DNA from: an uncultured Eubacterium sp.
GTDB lineage: Bacteria > Bacillota > Clostridia > Lachnospirales > Lachnospiraceae
Direction of reading: 5' to 3'
NCBI GenBank assembly: GCA_905236235.1
Contig: CAJOPA010000102.1
Location: 1-36,216 of the forward strand
Length of the DNA stretch: 36,216 nucleotides
The notes under the pieces are model-generated. The model was given only the letters and a program-made list of their open reading frames with translations, searched no databases and was not told where the DNA came from. Numbering within the stretch: position 1 is the first letter of the stretch; each line of letters opens with the position of its first letter. Below are positions 34,110 to 36,216 of the stretch, one piece after another. A program made the translations under genes and the position numbers.

Positions 34110-35351
34110 TTAAGCGCTTCTGGAAGTGATCACCGACTCTCCTCCGGTCTCCACCGTTTCCTCCGTGATCACGCATTCCTCGATCTGCTCATCGGAAGGA
34201 ATGTGATACATCAGATCCATCAGTACGCTTTCCATAATGGCGCGAAGTCCGCGGGCACCGGTCTTTCTCTCGATCGCAAGCTTTGCGATCTTTTCCAGCG
34301 CGCCCTTTTCAAACTTCAGCTTTACACCGTCAAGCTCAAACAATTTGGTATACTGCTTTACCAGAGAATTCTTCGGCTCCTTCAGGATCCTGACAAGCGC
34401 CTCCTCATCCAGCGAATCCAGTGATACCGTCACGGGCACACGGCCCACAAACTCGGGGATCATGCCGTATTTGACCAGATCCTGCGGAAGCAGGGATTTT
34501 AAAATCTTGGCATCATCCGTGTTATTCTTATCACGGATCTCTGCGCCGAATCCCATGGAACTGTTATCCATACGGCTGTCGATCAGTTTCTCGATGCCTT
34601 CAAACGCGCCGCCGCAGATAAACAGGATATTGGTGGTGTCAATCTGCAAAAGCTCCTGATGCGGATGCTTTCTGCCGCCCTGGGGCGGTACGGATGCCAC
34701 CGTTCCCTCAAGGATCTTTAAGAGCGCCTGCTGTACGCCTTCGCCGGAAACATCACGGGTGATGGAAGGATTCTCGCTTTTACGTGTGATCTTGTCGATC
34801 TCATCAATATAGATGATACCGCACTGCGCCTTCTCGATATCATAATCCGCCGCCTGGATCACCTTCAGCAAAATATTCTCCACGTCCTCGCCCACATAGC
34901 CGGCCTCCGTCAGCGCCGTCGCATCGGCAATGGCAAAGGGTACGTTTAACATTCTCGCCATGGTCTGCGCCAAAAGCGTCTTGCCACAACCCGTCGGCCC
35001 CAAAAGAAGGACATTCGATTTTTGCAATTCCACATCCAGCTCCTCGCCGGACATCACGCGCTTGTAATGATTGTAAACCGCCACGGAGAGTACCTTCTTG
35101 GCCTCATCCTGTCCGATGACATAATCATCCAGAAAAGCCTTCATCTCCTCCGGCTTCATCAGGTTGATCTCCAGGGAAGATTTGTTTTTATAATCCTGCT
35201 CAAATTCCTCATCCACGATCTCCGCGCAGATGTCCACGCATTCATCGCAGATGTATGCTCCGTTCGGGCCTGCGATCAGCCGCCTTACCTGCGACTGGGT
35301 CTTTCCGCAAAAGGAGCATCTTACGGTCTTGGAATCTGTTGTTTTCGGCAT
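34110..35351 (-). CDS. clpX: ClpX, ATPase subunit of ClpXP
   Basis: 413 residues from [17 protein letters not shown]. The ORF-track start 13 codons upstream is rejected because GAGGTGA lies just before ATG 35351. Zinc-binding domain with C12, C15, C35 and C38, Walker A GPTGCGKT (118-125), pore loop GYVGED (151-156) and Walker B IIYIDEID (179-186). The IGF-type ClpP-contact loop should lie near RDVSGEGVQ to [11 protein letters not shown] is visible. Follows clpP as usual, with two hairpins between. Confidence 0.98.
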   Translation of the reverse strand: MPKTTDSKTVRCSFCGKTQSQVRRLIAGPNGAYICDECVDICAEIVDEEFEQDYKNKSSLEINLMKPEEMKAFLDDYVIGQDEAKKVLSVAVYNHYKRVMSGEELDVELQKSNVLLLGPTGCGKTLLAQTMARMLNVPFAIADATALTEAGYVGEDVENILLKVIQAADYDIEKAQCGIIYIDEIDKITRKSENPSITRDVSGEGVQQALLKILEGTVASVPPQGGRKHPHQELLQIDTTNILFICGGAFEGIEKLIDSRMDNSSMGFGAEIRDKNNTDDAKILKSLLPQDLVKYGMIPEFVGRVPVTVSLDSLDEEALVRILKEPKNSLVKQYTKLFELDGVKLKFEKGALEKIAKLAIERKTGARGLRAIMESVLMDLMYHIPSDEQIEECVITEETVETGGESVITSRSA

Positions 35352-35375
35352 AATATCACCTCTTTTATAGATTTT

Positions 35376-35441
35376 GCAAGGAGTTTTCACCTTGCCCTTT
35401 GTATGACGACAGGGACAGCCGGTAAACCGTTCGCTGTCCCT
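35376..35441 (-). promoter_or_regulatory. Hairpins in the clpP-clpX spacer
   Basis: On the mRNA strand a 9-bp stem AGGGACAGC/GCTGTCCCT (35441-35433 with 35419-35411) encloses a CGG-TTTA-CCG helix. A 6-bp stem GCAAGG/CCTTGC (35395-35390 with 35381-35376) follows, then the clpX SD. No U-run follows the first stem. The element may tune clpP against clpX by processing or pausing. Confidence 0.45.
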
Positions 35442-35446
35442 TCATC

Positions 35447-36031
35447 TTAGGATCTGTTTGTAATTACACTGTCAATGATACCATACTGCAGAGCTTCCTC
35501 TGCCGTCATATAGTTGTCACGCTCGGTATCCGCGGCGATCACATCAAAAGGCTGTCCCGTATTCTCCGCAAGGATACGATTTAAACGTTCCTTGGTCGCA
35601 AGGATATTCTTGGCCACGATCTCGATATCCGTCGCCTGTCCCTTGGCACCGCCGGAAGGCTGATGAATCATGATCTCCGCATTGGGAAGAGCATAACGCT
35701 TGCCCTTGGCGCCGCCGGCAAGAAGGAACGCGCCCATGCTGGCTGCCAGACCGATACAGGTCGTGGAAACATCACACTTGATATAATTCATGGTATCATA
35801 GATCGCCAGTCCCGCCGTTACCTGTCCGCCCGGACTGTTGATATACAGATGGATATCCTTTGCCGGATCCTCCGACTCCAGATACAGCAACTGTGCTACG
35901 ATAAGGGCCGACGTCGTCTCGTTGACCTCCTCACCGAGAATGATGATCCTGTCCTTGAGCAACCGTGAGAAAATGTCGTAGGAACGTTCTCCGCGGCTGT
36001 TTTGCTCAATGACATAAGGCATACTGCTCAT
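35447..36031 (-). CDS. clpP: ATP-dependent Clp protease proteolytic subunit
   Basis: 194 residues with catalytic triad S98 (LAASMG), H123 (MIHQP) and D172 (ERDN). The N-terminus [25 protein letters not shown] is the axial-loop region of the ring. Forms a 14-mer that works with ClpX here and probably with ClpC elsewhere. SD GGAGG at 7 nt from ATG 36031. Lies 38 nt after the trigger factor tail. Confidence 0.99.
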   Translation of the reverse strand: MSSMPYVIEQNSRGERSYDIFSRLLKDRIIILGEEVNETTSALIVAQLLYLESEDPAKDIHLYINSPGGQVTAGLAIYDTMNYIKCDVSTTCIGLAASMGAFLLAGGAKGKRYALPNAEIMIHQPSGGAKGQATDIEIVAKNILATKERLNRILAENTGQPFDVIAADTERDNYMTAEEALQYGIIDSVITNRS

Positions 36032-36069
36032 AGATTTTCCTCCGTCCCGGGGATTGCCTTCCCCGTTCG

Positions 36070-36216
36070 TTATTCTGCTTTTTCGGCATCCGCTTTCTTG
36101 GTTGTCTTCTTTGCAGTGGTCTTCTTGGTTGCCGGCTTCTTGGTCTCTTTGCCGTCGGAAGCCTTATCGTCCTTGTCCGCTGCCTTCTCGGAAGCCTTCT
36201 TCGTCGTCTTCTTGGC
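36070..36216 (-). CDS. tig: C-terminal tail of trigger factor (5' part outside window)
   Basis: Only the last 48 codons and the stop are present. They encode [21 protein letters not shown] and end [11 protein letters not shown], a low-complexity Lys/Ala/Thr tail. Such tails end trigger factors in Lachnospiraceae, and tig directly before clpP-clpX is a standard order. The tail alone cannot prove identity, since histone-like proteins look similar; the call rests mainly on position. Confidence 0.65.
   Translation of the reverse strand, partial: AKKTTKKASEKAADKDDKASDGKETKKPATKKTTAKKTTKKADAEKAE

Noticed and set aside
1-36216. tRNA, rRNA, insertion sequences, att sites, replication origin
   Set aside because: Looked for on both strands; no cloverleaf, transposase, flanking repeats or DnaA-box cluster was recognised.

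Overview
The window is chromosomal DNA from a Gram-positive Firmicute of the class Clostridia, most likely the family Lachnospiraceae. The grounds are the S10-spc-alpha gene order with adk, map and a small KOW-domain gene between secY and infA, the tig-clpP-clpX-lon-engB order, an L17 with a long lysine-rich insertion, near-canonical Shine-Dalgarno (SD) sites, and an HrcA/CIRCE box before clpB. Base composition is moderate. I see no mobile element, CRISPR array, tRNA or rRNA. Nearly every gene is on the minus strand; only the methyltransferase at 21359-22246 is on the plus strand. Read along transcription, the window therefore runs from right to left.

Right part (36216 to 28535): the tail of a trigger factor gene, clpP, clpX, lon, engB, an AI-2E/YtvI-type membrane protein and a citrate synthase, closed by a strong intrinsic terminator. 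Then clpB, with its own CIRCE-controlled promoter. Behind it lie a 7-TM HD-GYP protein (predicted c-di-GMP phosphodiesterase) and the two subunits of a 3-oxoacid/acetate CoA-transferase. A small charged protein of unknown function follows, with its own sigma-28/sigma-D-like promoter and a terminator, and then a 79-residue unknown. The plus-strand SAM methyltransferase converges on that gene.

Middle part (21280 to 16565): a MacB-like ABC exporter operon ordered adaptor, ATPase, second adaptor, permease. Its consensus promoter overlaps a perfect 39-bp inverted repeat, and it ends at a strong terminator.

Left part (16500 to 1): the complete S10, spc and alpha ribosomal protein clusters in one direction (rpsJ to rplQ, the last lacking only its final few codons), including secY, adk, map, infA and rpoA. 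Two very good vegetative promoters are visible: one about 230 bp before rpsJ and one between infA and rpmJ.

The most interesting material is not in the proteins but in untranslated RNA. The rpmJ leader can form a compact H-type pseudoknot with two 8-bp stems, at the head of an alpha-operon-like unit. The rpsJ leader is about 220 nt and folds by eye into a hairpin domain plus a three-way junction. The rpsJ-rplC spacer holds a 10-bp hairpin whose only non-Watson-Crick pair is a G.U on the mRNA strand. The gene at 22653-23015 has an inverted repeat that would hide its SD in read-through transcripts but not in transcripts from its own promoter. All structures were found by eye; no folding or database search was possible.
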